This document shows positions 24,802 through 36,238 of a stretch of DNA of 64,000 nt, piece by piece. Positions within the stretch are counted from its first letter, which is position 1. Each line of letters begins with the position of its first letter. The stretch is from Artemisia argyi (lineage: Eukaryota > Streptophyta > Magnoliopsida > Asterales > Asteraceae): assembly GCA_030686995.1 (NCBI GenBank), contig CM060708.1, positions 259,474,044 to 259,538,043 of the forward strand, given 5' to 3'. The position numbers and the translations under genes were made by a program. Below the pieces are notes generated by a model that worked only from the letters and a program-made list of their open reading frames with translations, was not told the origin of the DNA and searched no databases.

Positions 24802-25206
24802 ATGGAGAACATGTTGCATGTATCGTGTGCTAGTATTATTGGTATTAAGCATCGGCATAACGTTTTATGCGATACGTTTGTCGACATCTATTTTATGTCG
24901 GGCATTTCGGCTGGTAAAGAAGTTGGTATTAGGCTTGTTGTAGGACATGACAAACCCCTACGTCCGGCAGATATGTTACTCTACTCGTGTAACGGAGGGC
25001 TAGATGTATGTGTGGATCTGACAGGATCTTTGCCTAGGACGCAGAATGCGATGGTAGATTTTATGCTCGGTCGTGCGTTGGTTGATGCAGCACAACGTAA
25101 ATATGTTAAGTATGGGGTTAAGTGTGCTGGTATTGGATACATCTTTCTCTCCTATACTCTTTCTTTTTCAACTTCGACATTAAGCATTTTCGTTTGTGTT
25201 ATATAA
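24802..25206 (+). CDS. Retroelement-associated protein fragment, unknown function
   Basis: An open frame of 134 codons from an ATG. Its middle (about residues 20-110) contains HRHNVLCDTFVDIYF, SGISAGKEVGI, DKPLRPADMLLYS, GLDVCVDLTGSLP and a DAAQRKYVKYGVKCAGIGY-like segment. I recall this block from many plant proteins, mainly Asteraceae entries annotated near reverse-transcriptase sequences, but I cannot assign a named family or activity. The last 20 or so residues look like read-through into non-coding DNA. A decayed copy lies in unit B at about 45300-45456. Most likely it is a fragment of a retroelement protein, not a host gene. Confidence 0.4.
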   Translation: MENMLHVSCASIIGIKHRHNVLCDTFVDIYFMSGISAGKEVGIRLVVGHDKPLRPADMLLYSCNGGLDVCVDLTGSLPRTQNAMVDFMLGRALVDAAQRKYVKYGVKCAGIGYIFLSYTLSFSTSTLSIFVCVI

Positions 25207-25672
25207 TACTTGATGAATATTATACCAATGTAAATACATTTAAAACCCAAACCATTCATATATTTGCATCAATTATTATATAACATAGACAAAAATAATT
25301 AAATTTAAAGTTGAAAAGAAAGACTTTCTAAAATGAGGACAATTATTTTGAAATAGAGGGAGTAGAATTTATTAATAATTAGACCTCGACACCATAATGT
25401 CATATCTGTTCATGTGAAAGATTGATCTTTCTAGTGAAAGACAATCTTTAATATTATATTACCATCCTTTATTCCTTATTATTTTCTCAACATGACTCAC
25501 GTCTTTAACATTTCAGACGTCAAAATCACAATGTTCACACGAAAAAAATATAACTGGAATAATAAATATTCCGTAAATACATAAAAGAGAAATGATTGTG
25601 AGACCTAAATATATATGAGTAATTTCATGACGTACGTGCCAATCATTTCTCTATGTAGAATTGATGTCAAAT
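25207..25672. other. Spacer between tandem units
   Basis: AT-rich DNA between the two duplicated units, with no recognisable gene or repeat end. Confidence 0.5.
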
Positions 25673-25800
25673 GTAGTACTTACCCGATTCAATAATCATA
25701 TATTAAAAATGAACTACAAAAACGCATTAAGAAACCATACAGATAAAAAAAATCATTAGAGTCAAGGATTAACTGCTAAAGCGAGTTTATGATAACAGAT

Positions 25801-25899
25801 AGCTTTAAGTATTTCAAGATGAGATATATAGCAGGAAAAATAAATATCATAAATATTTATTTTTCCTGCTATATATCTCATCTTGAAATACTTAAAGCT
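25801..25899. repeat. Perfect inverted repeat, 47-bp arms with 5-nt loop
   Basis: Arms 25801-25847 and 25853-25899 are exact reverse complements around the loop CATAA. The right arm is homologous, with mismatches, to unit A sequence near 18308-18356; unit A has no left arm. The hairpin therefore arose in unit B after duplication. No coding potential. Confidence 0.95.
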
Positions 25900-26618
25900 T
25901 TCATGAGTGTATGTGTGTCTTCTAATAATCAAGTTTAGCTATATAATTAAACTTGTAATGTTACTCCATTGTTTGCAATTTTCATCTTTTTGTTATAATC
26001 CTATTTCAATTGCTTAAAACTTACAAAAAGCACATCCAAACACACCATAGCTCATGCCTGAACTAGAAAAGCTCAAATTAAAATGATAAATAATCTGGGC
26101 TCTATTAAATTACCTGTTTTCAAAAGCCCCTACTCATCATCCTTCCAAGGCAGGATATATTGAGCTAAAAACAATTTTTAACCAGTGTCTGCGAGTTTTT
26201 CTACAAACATTAACATTTACATGCATCAACCATTTCCTAAGTATTCTGAATATCATGTTTGGTTTTTTACCATTAGAAGTAGAACATATGTATTGAAAGT
26301 TAAATCAAGTAAAAAGAGTTTCTATTGTTTTTCACTTCAATATCTATACTTTGATATCACCTTTGCAATTTGCATAATCGCATGCACACACTTACATAGC
26401 ACACACTAAAATTTTTTCATTAGTCTACTACATATGCGCTTAAGTACATATTTAACATCCAACATTTATTGCAAAATCATCTCCTTGAAATGTAAGGAGA
26501 GTAATTAAAAGTTTAACTCCATAAGCAAACTTTCTCTGTAACATTCATATATTTAGGTCAAGAGATGTAACCTTAATATATCATTCCCCAATAATTAATT
26601 AGCATTTCCTCGGGCAAT

Positions 26619-27154
26619 TCAATCAGAGCTAGGGTTGGGAAAGCTAGCTGGTGCATTCTCATCCTCTTTTTGTATTTTAGCAATTTCATTAAAACACTTC
26701 TGTTGGATCTCCTCCAGATCTTTAGAAGAAACTAACATGTCATGCTCTGGAGGGAGAGGGACGCCTTCACTACGTGGCCTTGAAACTGGAGTAGTACTCT
26801 TCTTCATTGCAGCATCTAACACCTAACACAAGCAATTAATTTAAGTAAATTATATATTTTTTTAGCAATGATTAGTAAAGTGGGTAGGGTACGTACCTCT
26901 CGTGAAGGCGACTAGGTGATGTTTAAGTATCTTGTAGACTCGATAGCGAGTTGGACATCAGCTCTATCAATAGTAGCCTTTTCAGCATGGCTTGAGTATC
27001 TTTGTACATCCGTGAACAATTCCACTGAAGTGCGATAATACACATCTTGGAATTGGTGTATGACAGAGGGTTCGTAGTCCTTAACCCCCATTGATTCTAG
27101 CAATTCTTTGGTCATCTTCGCATCCCTCGCCTTATTGTCATCTCCGCCAGCCAT
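26619..27154 (-). pseudogene. TAF9: TAF9-like copy B, prematurely terminated
   Basis: The homologue of copy A starts at the ATG at 27154. It encodes the histone fold ([38 protein letters not shown]) and stops at TAG 26914-26912, where copy A encodes the Gln of QPPSRE. Everything beyond is preserved: the same GAG|GTACGT donor, the same TTAG|GTG acceptor and an open second exon from 26822 with GVPLPPEHDML. One base separates it from a full frame. As it stands it would make an 80-residue, histone-fold-only protein, or its mRNA would be degraded. A leader exon near 42862 would place 15.7 kb of retrotransposon-filled intron upstream. Confidence 0.75.
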
Positions 27155-27579
27155 TATGTTCAAATTCTGCAGTTGTTGAAGTAGCAACTATTAAGGTACG
27201 CTAAAAAACTGATATTAACAAAAGAATCACCATACACAAGAACTAAAATTGCAATGATGGACGTTGGTATTACTTAATACAAGTGTATATAATGTCATGA
27301 GAGCGACTAACATACATGGAACTTTATCTTTCCCATGAAATGTCTAAAATTATGCAACATATATTATTCTCCATATAAAATCGGAATCCTGTCTAGAGAT
27401 TCTGATACAAACCGGGTCGATAATTGAATGAAATATGAACAAAAATAATATAATAAACGTACGTTAAGGTTATATCGCTCAACATACATATGCAAAAGTT
27501 AAGCACCAAGCTAATACACAGAAGTTAAGTACTAAACTAGCCAGTGTCTTTTAACGAAAAACAAATAGATGAACGTTTA

Positions 27580-30500
27580 TGTCACAACTCGTACTTTCAT
27601 GTCCTGTTTCAAACGTCGAAATTCCAATTTTTATCTCGGAAAGTTACTATTCACTTTTACTATTCACAAAACACTATTCATGTCCGAAATTTTTATTTCA
27701 TATTCTCGTAAGTTAAACTATTTTAATGATAATCCGAGAGTTTGACGCTCGTCGGATCATTTCTGCAAAAATCACGAAGCCGTGTCCGAGATTTACATTC
27801 AGGTTTAAACGTCCTTCCGGCATTCCGATATGTCTGTAAAACAATATAAACTATAGAAATATGATTTTCTTCCATTTTACGACAATTCTAAAAGTTTTGA
27901 AATTTTACGTTTTCCAGTTCAGCGTTTTACGCGAATTACGCGTTTTAAACCCGCGTTACCAGTTTTAACAGCGTTTAAGCTACCCGATGGAACTTACCAT
28001 TCATTTTATATTTTCTTATGGAGTATTTTGACAAGTTTAGTCATTCTTTCAAGTTTCATATTTTTACGATACCCGAATTTACGTTTCGCGATTTAAAACT
28101 TTACGTTTAGCGATTAATGGAACCAAAACCGACTTCGTGAACTAGATAATACCCAAGCTTCCCCGATACTCTTCCATATTATCACATGTGCCCCCCCCCC
28201 CCCCCCCCCCTTTTTGCCTAGTCTTCAAGTTGATGAAATAATTACTAAAATGCCATTAAATTAGATATTTTCATAAGATATCAAAACAAAATTTGTTACT
28301 TCATTATTTACAAGCAAATTTCATCTTTTTCTCTCCTTCCCCACTCCATATGCACGACCCAACTAAGAACACCATCGATCCACCATGGATTTTCCAAGAT
28401 CAAGCCATTTTATTGTTCCTTTAATGATCTTTGTTTGAGTTTTGAAATAAAAACTCAAGATTATTAAGTTTTCTTCATCCAAATCCACTAATCTTTGCTA
28501 AGTAAGTTTTCAAACTCTTTCTCATGATTTCTTCAAGTTATCTTCATGGTTATATGTTTTCCATTCAAGATTTCATGCATATGCTAGTTATACCACTTTA
28601 TTTTTGTAAACTTTTTGAACATACAAACCCTAGAATTGGTTATTTGGATTTCCTTGTAAGATTAACATGATTAGTGATGATTAGGAACCCATGGCACCCT
28701 AAGAAGGTGTATGGTAAGATTAGACTAGCTTTGTGGCGTTTGCAAGAGATTTGGTGATGTTAGAAACTAGTTTAGAACCTTGCAAATGGTTTTGGAACAT
28801 ATATTTATACCTACTGTCCCAAAAATGAAAACCTAGAAAACTCAGTAACTTAGGGGAACTTTTCAACCTAAGATTTAGAAAATACTTTCAAAAACGAAGC
28901 CGTAGGCGAAAGAACAGGTTAAAACGAGTTTATAACGAAGGAGATATGATTTTTGCAAGTTTATTAACGAAAACTATTTTTCTGAAAATTGTGTGCTGTT
29001 GGACGATTTTTAGTGGACAAACCGAGGCGTTAGACGTAACCTAGAGGAGCCAAGCTTTCCAAAATATATTAGTACATACTAAGACGTAACCATGGATATA
29101 AAGAACGAGTAAAACGGACTTATAACGACAAAGATATTCACGTTTCAATATCGGCAAAACCTTATACAAATTGACAGCTTTTAACTAGAAAAATAATAAT
29201 AATATTACTACTACGTACTAACTCTAGATTTCTAAAAATAATAACCAAGTGACCAATTTCATAACTAATGAAGTATTAGTGATTTCAAGTATATTTTTAT
29301 GGCTACAAGACGTTATTTCAAGGATTTCAAATCGAGGAGTTAAACACTAACACTTATATATACGATAATATATACATTTCGACTAGCTTTATTTTTCTAG
29401 TTGCCTTATCTTCCCAAGTTTTGGAAAAATGAATTATTTTGATAACAACAAGTATTTTCAAGTTATGAGTGGTATAGGTATCATGTGCATGTACATTCAT
29501 TTCATCATTTCATGATCTAAAGTAGATCACATCATTCATATTAGGTTGCGGTTAGAGATCGTGTCTCATTTCAGTGTATCCACTTTTGTCATCATTGCTA
29601 TCGCTTCGAGGTGAGTCATAGCCCCTACTCTTTTAAATTGTTTTGTTAACTTTTGAGGGGAGAATACATGCTCGTTTTTACATGAATTACTACTTGACTC
29701 TTTGAACATTATTTTGAACCTTCAACTATTATGAACTCATTTGACCTTATAACTTGTTTTGAACTATTGAACTTGACTTGACTTTTGAACTTGACTTAAA
29801 CTTTTGACCCTAAAGTACCGTACGTACTATAACCTAAAGTCTCCCATGTTCGGAGCAGTGCAAAGTCTCCCCTATCTACGGAGCAATATTATCAAGTCTC
29901 CCATGTTCGGAGCAACATAAAATCTCCCCTGTCTACGGAGTAACTTTGACTTTATACTATGTAATAGTTTGTGAATGATGTACTGTTCGTGCATCCGCAA
30001 TTGTTAGTCTCCTGTTGGTTTGCCGTTCGCACTACAGTTTATACGTACCGTTCGTGCGGCCTCCTTGTGTGGGGTAGTAGGTAGTATGGATAGCGCTATT
30101 AGAGGTCGGCCAACCTCTTGTTCCCCTGTCTACGGAATGCATATTATTTATTTTAGGAGCCTTGCCACATTCTTTATTATATACTATGTGCCCATATTGT
30201 GAACTATATTGACCACGTGTACTTGACTACTAAACATGCAACTATTTGGCAGTGGGTTGTAAACACACAGGTTACAAGTCTCTTATGGCGGGACTTGGAA
30301 CTGAGTGGATTTACGATGCCTTTGCTGGGAAATCTTCATTTTTATGAATTACATTCTTTTTCACATGACTCTATGAACTCACCAACCATTGTGTTGACAC
30401 TTTAGCATGTATTTTCAGGTTTTAAGCAATGGCACTCTACTGGAGGTTTTGGCAGGGGATGGCATGGTCATAGAAGACTCTGATTATTCATATGGGGACC

Positions 30501-30689
30501 GTTTTAAACTATTTTAAGGGCCTACTTCCGCACTATTTTTAACGATGTAAATTCAATACTTTTGGTTAAACAATTTTATTCTAAATGATTGAAGTGAAAA
30601 CTATTTTTTTTACTTGTGTTGTGATATCAATTGAGTTACACCCCAGCTGCATGTATGCTTCCTCTTGACCCGATTTTGGGGGTGTGACA
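27580..30689 (+). mobile_element. LTR of a retrotransposon, 3.1 kb, near-solo
   Basis: Begins TGTCACAACTCG and ends GGGGGTGTGACA, with TG...CA termini. Left target duplication GTTTA is at 27575-27579 and right GTTTA at 30790-30794; unit A has a single GTTTA at 19909-19913. The LTR is non-coding. It contains four alternating copies of a GTCTCCCATGTTCGGAGCAA-like unit (about 29838-29945) and a poly-C run (28191-28210). Immediately 3' is GATTGGTATCA (30690-30700), matching the start of the initiator-Met tRNA primer-binding site used by many plant LTR elements, so orientation is plus. LTRs this long occur in plant Gypsy lineages such as Tekay; the lineage is not proven. Confidence 0.8.
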
Positions 30690-30789
30690 GATTGGTATCA
30701 ACTATTTTTGTACTTGTGTTGTGATATCAATTAAGTTACACCCCAGCTGCATGTATGCTTCCGTTGGACCCGATTTTGGGGGTGTGACA
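30690..30789 (+). mobile_element. Primer-binding-site remnant plus last part of a second LTR
   Basis: After the PBS-like GATTGGTATCA the sequence continues as ACTATTTTTGTACTTGTGTT and repeats the final 85 or so bases of the LTR, again ending GGTGTGACA (30789). The element is therefore 5' LTR, about 10 bp of internal DNA, and the tail of the 3' LTR. Everything between was deleted, apparently at a short shared ACTATTTTT sequence. Confidence 0.8.
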
Positions 30790-30877
30790 GTTTACTACTA
30801 GTCGACACAAAGAAAACACATTTCTCGGTAAATTTTTCCAGATATCTTTAGAAATCTCTAATAGATAGCACTAGCGT

Positions 30878-32296
30878 TGATGAGGCGAAAAATGAACCGT
30901 TTTTAGGGGGTCATTTAAGCCCGGAATTGAATTTATTTGATCAAATATTGCCCTAAATCGTTCCTTTTGTGATTTTAGGTACTTTGGGAGTGAATTCTGG
31001 AAAAGGAAGCATTTTGGACGTTTTTGGAGCATAAAAGTGAAGAAAACGGCAAAGACTTAATTTTCCATGCTGAGAACAGTACCTGACGGCGTCAAGAAGG
31101 GAATTGTGACGGCGTCAGGAGTAAAATTCATGACGACCCAGTGAAAACCTGAAGGCGTCAAGAGAAGGGCGTCAAGATTATTTTGGTGACGGCCTGAAGA
31201 TGGACTACACGTGACGGCGTCAAACCTAGATCTAGGCAGTCCGAGGAGTTTATTGGCGGCGAGATGACGGCGTCAGACATTTACTCTTGACGCCGTCACC
31301 TCACAAAATCTATATATACTTTTCTATTTTTCATTCATAAGAGAGGAACTTGTGTGGGGAATACTATGGTCGAACCTAGTAAACCCAGGGTCATTTGTAA
31401 CAGTATTTTCAAGGGTTTTCACCCCTTGAAACCTTTCATGTTCAATTAAGATAAGTCCTCTTTCAATTCATTCAATATGTCTATGTGTTGTTTGAATATA
31501 TCTTATGCTTGTCTTGATTTCAACATGCTAGGCTAGATCTTTCATGTGTTTGCTTAGATGTAATGAAACCTAGATGTTGATTATAGGTTGATTGATTGTT
31601 TATAGTCGTAATGGATGAATGATTTCAATGTTAGGCTTAAGAAAACTGGCAGATCTCCATTGTGTAATTTACTTGAACGTCTTAAGAAACATGAACCGAT
31701 GTGTACTAGGTTTTTATGATTGTATTTAATGCATGAGCGAATTCTAGTGATCCCATGTTAGGAGCTTCTTAGCCGGCTCAACATAGGAGTGAAGTAGGAG
31801 CTTATAGGATTGGGGAAGTAAGTACGCCACCCCATGAATGGTATTAAGGAATACAATCCGTCATCCACGCAACTGTAACAAGTAATTAACCTGTAAAAGA
31901 TATCTAGGGAGTAGTGAAATCTAAGTAAACACAATTCTCCTATATATTGCTCACACCACTATTTTAATTTAGTTTGTTTTCATTTTTAATATTTTATTTG
32001 GATTGCATCTTAGTAATTGGGTTAGTTGACTAGCAACTAATTCCGCCTAACTCCTTCAAAACCGAGATTTTTATTTGCTTTTCATAAAACCTAAAAATAC
32101 AAAAAGAATCATCCCTCATCTCTAGACCTAGTCTTTAGGTTTTCTAATCCTAGCGACACTATTCCTAAGTTGAACGATCAATCCCCCGGTACTTGTCATT
32201 ATACTATACTACAATGATCAGGTACACTGCCTGGTGGGGTTGTAAGCCTCTCGAGATCCCTCGAGAGGTAAAGCCTGGTGCAATTCCCACGCATCA
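30878..32296 (+). mobile_element. First LTR of the gag-protease element, 1.42 kb
   Basis: Begins TGATGAGGCG and ends CACGCATCA. It is flanked on both sides by AGCGT (30873-30877 and 32297-32301), as a solo LTR would be. The U3 part holds repeated TGACGGCGTCA-like motifs (31083-31298), and a TATA-like TCTATATATACT lies at 31309-31320. It is nearly identical to the LTR at 36833-38239, apart from a 14-bp local duplication near 31160 and scattered substitutions, which implies a recent insertion. Confidence 0.85.
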
Positions 32297-32455
32297 AGCG
32301 TCAATGTTTAACTTCTTAGCTCTCAAAGCATGTAGATGTATTCTTAACGAAAATTATACAGCTTCTGATTCACCTTTCAGTAGTTCTAGTAGAGGTTAAA
32401 TAAATAAATAAATAAAAATCATATCATGTAGTTGTATTCTTAACGAAAATTATAC
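32297..32455. repeat. Duplicated host flank trapped inside the element
   Basis: 32297-32432 repeats the host sequence that follows the second LTR (38240 onward), including TCAATGTTTAACTTCTTAGC and an AAATAAAT run. Then TGTATTCTTAACGAAAATTA (about 32433-32455, with three more bases) repeats a piece of that same flank, and the element's internal region begins abruptly at GTCTACCCGC (32456). No primer-binding site or gag start is present. Confidence 0.85.
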
Positions 32456-33795
32456 GTCTACCCGCGGGATCCATCACCTCATGGGATGATCTCACCACTC
32501 GTTTTCTTGCTCAATTTTTCCCACCGGGGAGAACTACCAAGCTTAGAAATGATATCTTGATGTTCCAACATCGTCAAGGTGAAACTCTATATGAAGCATG
32601 GACTCGTTTCAAGGACTTACTCCAAAAAGTCCCTCATCATGGCATAGATCTTTGACTCCAAGTCCAAATCTTCTATGACCATATCGATCTCTCCACGAGG
32701 CGAACCATTGACCAATCGGCCGGTGGCAAGCTACGTGATCTAAGTGCGGAAGAATCATGGGAACTCATTGAAGATCTTGCTCTCTTTGACAACGAATGTT
32801 GGAACGATCCCCGTGATTTGAACAAAACGGTCAAGGCAATATCTTTGCCTTCGAACAATTCTAGCACTCCTGACCGTAGGATCATGGAACTTGAGGACCA
32901 AGTCAAGTTTATCATGAAATCTTACGAAGCTCCTAAGCCTTCAAGCCAAGTGAACAAAATCACTTCTTCATGCGAATTATGTAGTGGTCCTCATGACACT
33001 CGTGATTGTGTGGAACTCCCCGGAACAGCTTTTGCGGACTACGCATCCTCGTGTACCGACGAAGCGGGAGACAAGTGGTACACTTTCAAACCCGAGCCAA
33101 ACCCTTATGGTGATTCCTACAACCCTTCTTGGAAAAATCAACCAAACCTTAGGTGGAAACAAAACCAAACCAATTCTTCCAATCCGCCTAATCGTTACCA
33201 ACCAAACGGTCCACCCTCCAACCGTACTTTCAAAAAAAATCCTTCTAACAACTATGGTAGTACCAACAATCTTGAAGGATTGATGTCCAAGTTTATGGCA
33301 TCTCAAGAAGCTCGCATAGCTAGGTTTGAAACCGAATTCAACCAACAACAAACGGAGATGACCAATAAGATTGACAACTTGTTGAAAGCCCTCAACAACC
33401 AAGCGTTAACTACACCTAGGAAGGACACTAGGGACGCCAATAGCGGAATCCAGACTAAGTACCCCTCGCCATCCAAACACGTTCACTTTGTCAATGTTGT
33501 CACCATTAAGCCAATAGATAAGGATATAGAAGAAAGTGACAAAGATGAAGTTGGAGTAGAAACCGAGACTAGGGATGAAATTAGGGAAGTTGAGGTTAAT
33601 AAGGGAGAAGAGTTAGAGGAAGTAGAGACTGTAGAAGAGTACTTTGATAAATTGCCCACCAAGGAAGAACGGGAGTATCATAAAGATTTATTCGATGATC
33701 CCGAGACACCATATATCCTTGGCTCACCCCTTATCAAAATGGGAGACCCCTCTAACATCAACATACCATGCAACATTGGGCATATGCATATATGA
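32456..33795 (+). pseudogene. gag polyprotein of a Ty3/Gypsy-type element (5'-truncated, interrupted)
   Basis: The frame enters mid-domain with a retrotransposon gag core (FLAQFFPPGRTTKLRNDI, GETLYEAWTRFKDLLQKVPH). It is interrupted by TGA at 32653-32655 and then open from 32656 to a second stop at 33793-33795. A compact zinc-knuckle-like CELCSGPHDTRDC lies near 32974. An Asn/Pro/Gln-rich stretch and an acidic, coiled-coil-prone tail follow. Frame and homology continue past the second stop into 33796-34287. Gag packages element RNA in virus-like particles. The start is lost through the rearrangement described at 32297-32455. Confidence 0.75.
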
Positions 33796-34287
33796 AAAGC
33801 TTATATTGATCCTAGATCTCCTATAAACATCATGACTAGGACTTATTATAATTGGGTAATGAAGAAACAACTTGGTTATAGGATGATGCCCAATAAGAAT
33901 TTGATAAGTAATTTTGTAGGAAGAGTGAAAGGATTGCATGTGATTGTCGGAAATTTCACTTATGAGATCGATTTTATGGTAGTAGAGGATACTCGTCCGG
34001 TGATAGATGCTTGCCTAAGTCAAGTAGTGTTTGGAAAACCATTCGTTGAGGCCACTAAGATGAGTTATGATCCGACTCTATGGATAGTTAGGTTCAAGGA
34101 GGAGAATGATGAGATTGCCTACCAAATGCCCTATAAGATTGAACAGTACCGCCTCCTGTCAAACATAGAAAAGGAACACAAACACGCGGCTTACTATAGG
34201 AATGATGAGGATAGACGTAGAGGAGTAGAGTATGTGATGAATAGGATGCTTGGTTTCTACAAAGAATGCTTGCAACTAGGTCCGTAA
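33796..34287 (+). pseudogene. Aspartic-protease-like domain, same frame as gag
   Basis: Continues the gag frame after the stop at 33793-33795 and ends at a TAA near 34287. The motifs IVGNFTYEIDFMVVEDTRPV, SQVVFGKPFVEATKMSYDP and RRGVEYVMNRMLGFYKECLQ belong to a conserved plant retroelement protein commonly placed after gag and related to retropepsins. No clear DTG/DSG triad is visible in what remains. No reverse transcriptase, RNase H or integrase follows before the 3' LTR, so the element is a non-autonomous gag-protease type. Confidence 0.6.
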
Positions 34288-36199
34288 TACAAAACTGGTT
34301 TAGGAGATGACCTAGAGAGTGAAACCAACGATGAGGTCACGTAGTAACCCATGACCTTGAGTCTAGCTATAAGACTCGTAAATAAAGAAAAGCGCTTCTT
34401 GGGAGGCAACCCATGTTTTGTGTGACTTTTATTTTTGTTTGTTTGTTATTTGCTTCAGTATGCATGCTTTATTTTTATTGTTGGTAGATCATGTTTCAAA
34501 ACTAAAATGGTGAAAATACTTTATTTTGTTGTTTGGCTTAGTCTTAACTTCATCCAAAGGTATTTCGCAAAAGATAAGTGTAAGGGGAAACCCCAAATAT
34601 GTTTTTAAGAAACAAAACCAATCATGATTCTCCACAATATTAAGTGAACATGTATATTCGTATTTGTTAGAGTCAAATGCTTGTATTGAGTCATAATGAT
34701 GTTTTGCAGGATTTTCCAGGAAGTAGGACAAAGTTTTTCCAGAAATTTTCCGGAAACTTAACATAAGAATTTCTGCAGGTCACTTCTGACGGCGTCAGGA
34801 AGTAACACCTGACGGCGTCACGTGTAAAATTCTGGAAATTTTACCAGTTTTGTTTTTCTAACGGAGTCTTAAAGTTTTTGTTGAATCTTTAGTTTTATAA
34901 TCTCCAGGAGATCTGCAAACATCATTCCACAAGCATTATATCTTATTTTATTTTCTAGGATTTGTTAGCATATATAGATTGCCGCCGATTTTACGCGAGG
35001 TTGCCTTGTCTGTTTTCTCAGGTTTAACAGGTTAAGTTTGATAAGAAGATGATTTATATTCTGGAAGGGAAGCCTTGATTGTTCATTTTCTTGGAGGAAG
35101 ATCTAACCAGGCCACCTTATTATCCATACCGAGCGAATCAGGGTAGTATTTGATTTCATTCGTTTTACTTATTTCACTTTTACATTCTTTACTTGAACAT
35201 TGGGGACAATGTTCATCCTAAGTGTAAGGGGAGGGTAAAATGATGATACCTTACAATACACTTTCGCTTGAGTTTGTTTGTTTGATAGTAGATGTGTAAT
35301 AAAACTAGGAGAAATACTTGTTAGTGTAATTTTAGCGCCAAATTTAAAATTTTTTACAACATCTAGGAGTGAAACTTTAGCTATAGCAAGCGTCTCATGG
35401 ATATGAGATTGTATGACTAGCACAAAACCGTACCATTCAGAAAAATTTTCCACCCAAATATGTGAGGTTCGCCTTTAGATTTGATAGGAAAAGCATTTAC
35501 TATTAGTGCTTATGAGTGTACCGGTAGCATTTAGATTCTAGAACTTGCGTTAGTGATGCATCCCGAGACCGCTAGTGAGACTACATTCGTGTAGTAGGAT
35601 TTACTACATGATAAGAGGCATTAGGGTCACCCTTGTGTTAAACCCGTATCATAATTACTTGACCATTTAAGTCATATTACTTGGCTAGTTAAGTCAATTA
35701 ATTTTTCCCACACCTTAGCGTTGTACTCATTTTAGTAAACGAAACCCCTAGTACACCCCTCCGAGCCTATCTTTTCGTTTCTAACTTTAAGCATATTACT
35801 TAAAGGAAGAATTTGTTACACCCCACTTAAATGTACAACCAAATCGCCTTAGCCTTCCGTGTATGCACTCATCTTTAGTGCATTATTGTTACATATTTAA
35901 ACCCTTAGTTAATTATCTAATTGATTACATGGTTGCTAAGTCGAGTTATATCCTTGTACATATTGTTTTAGGACGATTGGGACTCATGGGTAAAGTACTT
36001 GTGTTATGGAGTAATGGGCAAGAACATAATATTATTACCCTCATATGTGCGTTAATCTTAAAAGTACTCCAAGTGTTTTGATTTTCTTAATTCGAGTCAT
36101 TAGATTAGTTTATTGTAAAGTATGTAAAAATTCAAGTGTAAGGGGAATGTACATTCCCTATGATGTATTATTTTGGATGGTAGGGTAAGAGTGTATGCA

Positions 36200-36238
<39 letters not shown>

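Larger units (their letters stand above)
18175..25054. repeat. Tandem duplication, unit A
   Basis: This unit is collinear with unit B (25673-45456). Matching landmarks are the start (TTACCCGATTCA), both TAF9-like exons, the leader-exon block, the GTTGACCTGACGG/GTTGATCTAACGG region near 23890/44831, and the KEVGIRL...DMLLYS coding fragment at the far end. The copies differ by frequent substitutions and small indels. Unit A lacks the three LTR insertions of unit B. It has an hAT MITE (22941-23223) and about 1 kb (19920-20935) missing from B. Confidence 0.85.

Noticed and set aside
29838..29945. Regularly spaced GTCTCCC...GGAGCAA repeats considered as a CRISPR-like array
   Set aside because: Only about four short imperfect units without spacers, inside an LTR in a eukaryotic genome.
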